Assembly (NCBI GenBank): GCA_041751795.1
Contig: JBGSWU010000262.1
Coordinates: 1 to 8,552 of the forward strand
Reading direction: 5' to 3'
From: JBBECJ01 sp041751795
Lineage (GTDB): Bacteria; Chloroflexota; Chloroflexia; Thermomicrobiales; CFX8
Length of the DNA: 8,552 nt
Positions 6,986 through 8,552 of this stretch are shown piece after piece. Numbering within the stretch: position 1 is the stretch's first letter; every line of letters begins with the position of its first letter. A program made the position numbers and the translations under genes. The notes beneath the pieces are model-generated. The model saw nothing but the letters and a program-made list of their open reading frames with translations. It did not search any database and was not told the DNA's origin.

Positions 6986-7444
6986 CTACATCTCCGTCAG
7001 TAGTCGAACGATGTCCGAGCGAGAAACGATCCCAACCAATATCCCGTCGTCGTTGACAACAGGCAGAGGATTCAAACGGCGCTTGAACATCAGGCCCGCG
7101 GCTTCTCGGACGGTTGCCGAAGGACGTATCGTCTCGACGTCGTCCGACATGAGTTCCCCAGCGCTCGTCGCCAGCACAAGCCGGAACTCCTCGTCTGACT
7201 TGTCCCAGGGAAGCTTGAAGATCGCGTCCAGGAACGTTCCGTAGGCCGGAGCGTCAACTTCCATTTCCTGGGCGACGATGTCCCGCTCGGTCACGATGCC
7301 AACAACGCGACCATGTTCGACCACCGGAATTCCCGAGATCGCATGGTCAACCATCAACCGAGCCACCTCGGTTACTGGAGTCTTGCGCTGCACCGTCACG
7401 ACTTCTGAAGTCATGATATTCGTCACTGACACTTCACCTGCCAT
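6986..7444 (-). CDS. Stand-alone tandem CBS-domain protein
   Basis: A 152-residue soluble protein made almost entirely of two CBS domains (about 8-58 and 95-150) joined by a longer linker containing YGTFLDAIFKLPW. Each domain ends with the usual nucleotide-contacting motif: GIVTERD (49-55) and GIVSRSD (138-144), where the Thr/Ser and Asp typically bind ribose and phosphate of AMP, ATP, SAM or NAD-like ligands. Such paired domains form a Bateman module and usually sense adenine nucleotides or energy state. No catalytic domain is attached, so it probably acts on a partner protein. Its ATG shares a base with the nnr stop (TAATG) and is preceded by GAGGAG. Its stop abuts the alr start. The ligand and target are not visible from sequence; the two flanking enzymes are possible but unproven partners. 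Confidence 0.93.
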   Translation of the reverse strand: MAGEVSVTNIMTSEVVTVQRKTPVTEVARLMVDHAISGIPVVEHGRVVGIVTERDIVAQEMEVDAPAYGTFLDAIFKLPWDKSDEEFRLVLATSAGELMSDDVETIRPSATVREAAGLMFKRRLNPLPVVNDDGILVGIVSRSDIVRLLTEM

Positions 7445-8552
7445 TACAACTCCTCACGCTTCCACCTCATATCGTCACCATCCCAATCAGGCTCGGCCAA
7501 TGCACGTACTACGTACGGGATCTCGTTAATAACATCGTGCGCGAGCAGACCATGAACGCCGAACTTTCTCCGCGCACGTTTTCCAGCCTGAGCGCCCACG
7601 AAGAGCGCCGCGACTGCTGCATCTTCTACCGACAGGCCCTGAGCGAGCATCCCGCCAGCTAGCCCTGCAAGAACGTCGCCTGTACCTGCTGTGGCAAGTT
7701 CCGGTGCCGATCTAGGCGAGATCCAGACTCGACCGGCGTCCGTCGCGATAACACTGTACCCAGTCTTGAGCAGCACCGTCTGTTTGAACCGCCGTGCCGC
7801 GTCCTTCGCGATACCGATCGGATCGCTGAGAACTTGATCGGCGGAGATTCCAAGCAGGCGCGACATCTCACCGACGTGGGGAGTCATGAGTGCTTGTCCG
7901 GGATTAATCCCAGTCGGAAACGAATGGAGCGACGATATCCAGTTGAGCGCGTCTGCATCAAGCACCATGGGAGTCGCACTGGAATCACACTTGCGTGACG
8001 ATTCAAAATTGTTACCGTTGCGCCCAAACAGGCCGATTAGAAGTCGCCACGCTTGAGGTGATTGGCCTAATCCGGGACCTGCCACAATTGCATCGACGTG
8101 ACCGCCGCGGCGTGTGATCCACGTGTTAATCTGGCTGACTGCAGCCGTTGGGGATTCATCAAGTGGGAGGAATGTGAGTTCAGGAACCTGTCCCGCTATC
8201 ACCGGAACGATGGTCGATGGACTCGCCACGCAAACTAGACCTGCTCCTGACCGAGCCGCAGATTCAGCACTCAAGCGTGGAGCGCCGTAATACGTCGGAG
8301 CGCCACCGATGACAAGTACAGTGCCAGTTTGATGCTTGTGGGCAGACGCATCACGACGCGGCAGTATCCGGCGAACCGTCCGCTCATCGATCAACGCCGG
8401 TCGGCCATCGATCGCTGCCGACGAGATTCCAAGATCGAGGAGTTCGAGTTCGCCGACGCAGGACGCAGCAGGCTCCAGAACCAAACCGATCTTCGGCAGG
8501 CCGAGGCACAATGTCACGTCAGCCTGGAACGCACTGGGGGCCGTCGAACCAT
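7444..8552 (-). CDS. nnr: ADP-dependent NAD(P)H-hydrate dehydratase / NAD(P)HX epimerase, partial (5' end outside window)
   Basis: The reading frame runs through the right edge of the window without a stop, so this is the C-terminal part of a bifunctional Nnr protein. The edge residues (ADVTLCLGLPKIGLVL) match the end of the N-terminal YjeF_N epimerase domain, so the GTG at 8517 is not a real start. The ribokinase-like C-terminal dehydratase domain is complete. Counting from GTG 8517: VLVIGGAPTYYGAP (67-80), SGAGLV (90-95), AGPGLG (146-151), VLDADALNW (185-193), TPHVGEMSRL (212-221) and ATAGTGDVLAGL (275-286), with the catalytic Asp of GTGD at 281. The protein repairs hydrated NADH and NADPH using ADP or ATP. 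A hydrophilic loop (about 164-182, rich in Asn and Ser) between the AGPGLG and VLDADAL motifs seems longer than usual. It is followed by the CBS gene with a one-base stop/start overlap. Confidence 0.95.
   Translation of the reverse strand, partial: GSTAPSAFQADVTLCLGLPKIGLVLEPAASCVGELELLDLGISSAAIDGRPALIDERTVRRILPRRDASAHKHQTGTVLVIGGAPTYYGAPRLSAESAARSGAGLVCVASPSTIVPVIAGQVPELTFLPLDESPTAAVSQINTWITRRGGHVDAIVAGPGLGQSPQAWRLLIGLFGRNGNNFESSRKCDSSATPMVLDADALNWISSLHSFPTGINPGQALMTPHVGEMSRLLGISADQVLSDPIGIAKDAARRFKQTVLLKTGYSVIATDAGRVWISPRSAPELATAGTGDVLAGLAGGMLAQGLSVEDAAVAALFVGAQAGKRARRKFGVHGLLAHDVINEIPYVVRALAEPDWDGDDMRWKREEL

Overview
The window is a gene-dense piece of bacterial chromosome of moderately high G+C, with GTG and ATG starts and mostly G/C-ending codons. 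Gene content fits a free-living bacterium. My best guess at lineage is a Chloroflexota/Thermomicrobia-like organism, but this is an impression from protein style and gene order and should be held loosely.

Layout, left to right. (1) 48-1139 (+): an acidic, helical, tryptophan-rich hypothetical protein. It looks like the C-terminal part of a much larger protein, possibly a SIR2/DUF4020-type or STAND-type defence sensor, cut off from its N-terminal part by an in-frame stop at 45-47 or starting anew at ATG 81. (2) 1140-1321: a 182-base convergent gap with no gene, holding one short direct repeat. (3) 1322-4906 (-): two tandem ABC exporter half-transporters. The promoter-proximal one has a degenerate ATPase site (Asp for the catalytic Glu, Gln for the H-loop His). 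The second has the canonical catalytic residues but an altered signature motif (LSVGQ). This is the signature of an asymmetric heterodimeric exporter of the TM287/288 or BmrCD type. (4) 4907-5116: a divergent promoter region with an extended -10 promoter facing left, a clear -35/-10 promoter facing right, and two neighbouring short palindromes between them. (5) 5117-5650 (+): a small protein with an uncharacterised helical N-terminal part and a C-terminal excisionase/MerR-like helix-turn-helix, a candidate regulator of the exporter. (6) 5651-5785: a convergent gap with a perfect 9-bp GC-rich hairpin. (7) 5786-8552 (-): a tightly packed operon read right to left, nnr (ADP-dependent NAD(P)H-hydrate dehydratase, 5' part outside the window), a stand-alone two-CBS-domain protein, and alr (alanine racemase). 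Their junctions are TAATG and TAGATG.

Functionally, the right half makes D-alanine for the cell wall and repairs hydrated NAD(P)H, with a probable adenine-nucleotide-sensing CBS protein between the two enzymes. The middle is an export system with its own probable regulator. The left end is accessory-looking. I see no rRNA, tRNA, CRISPR array, transposase or IS end. The most interesting unresolved points are the broken-looking left-end gene and the palindrome pair between the exporter and the helix-turn-helix gene.
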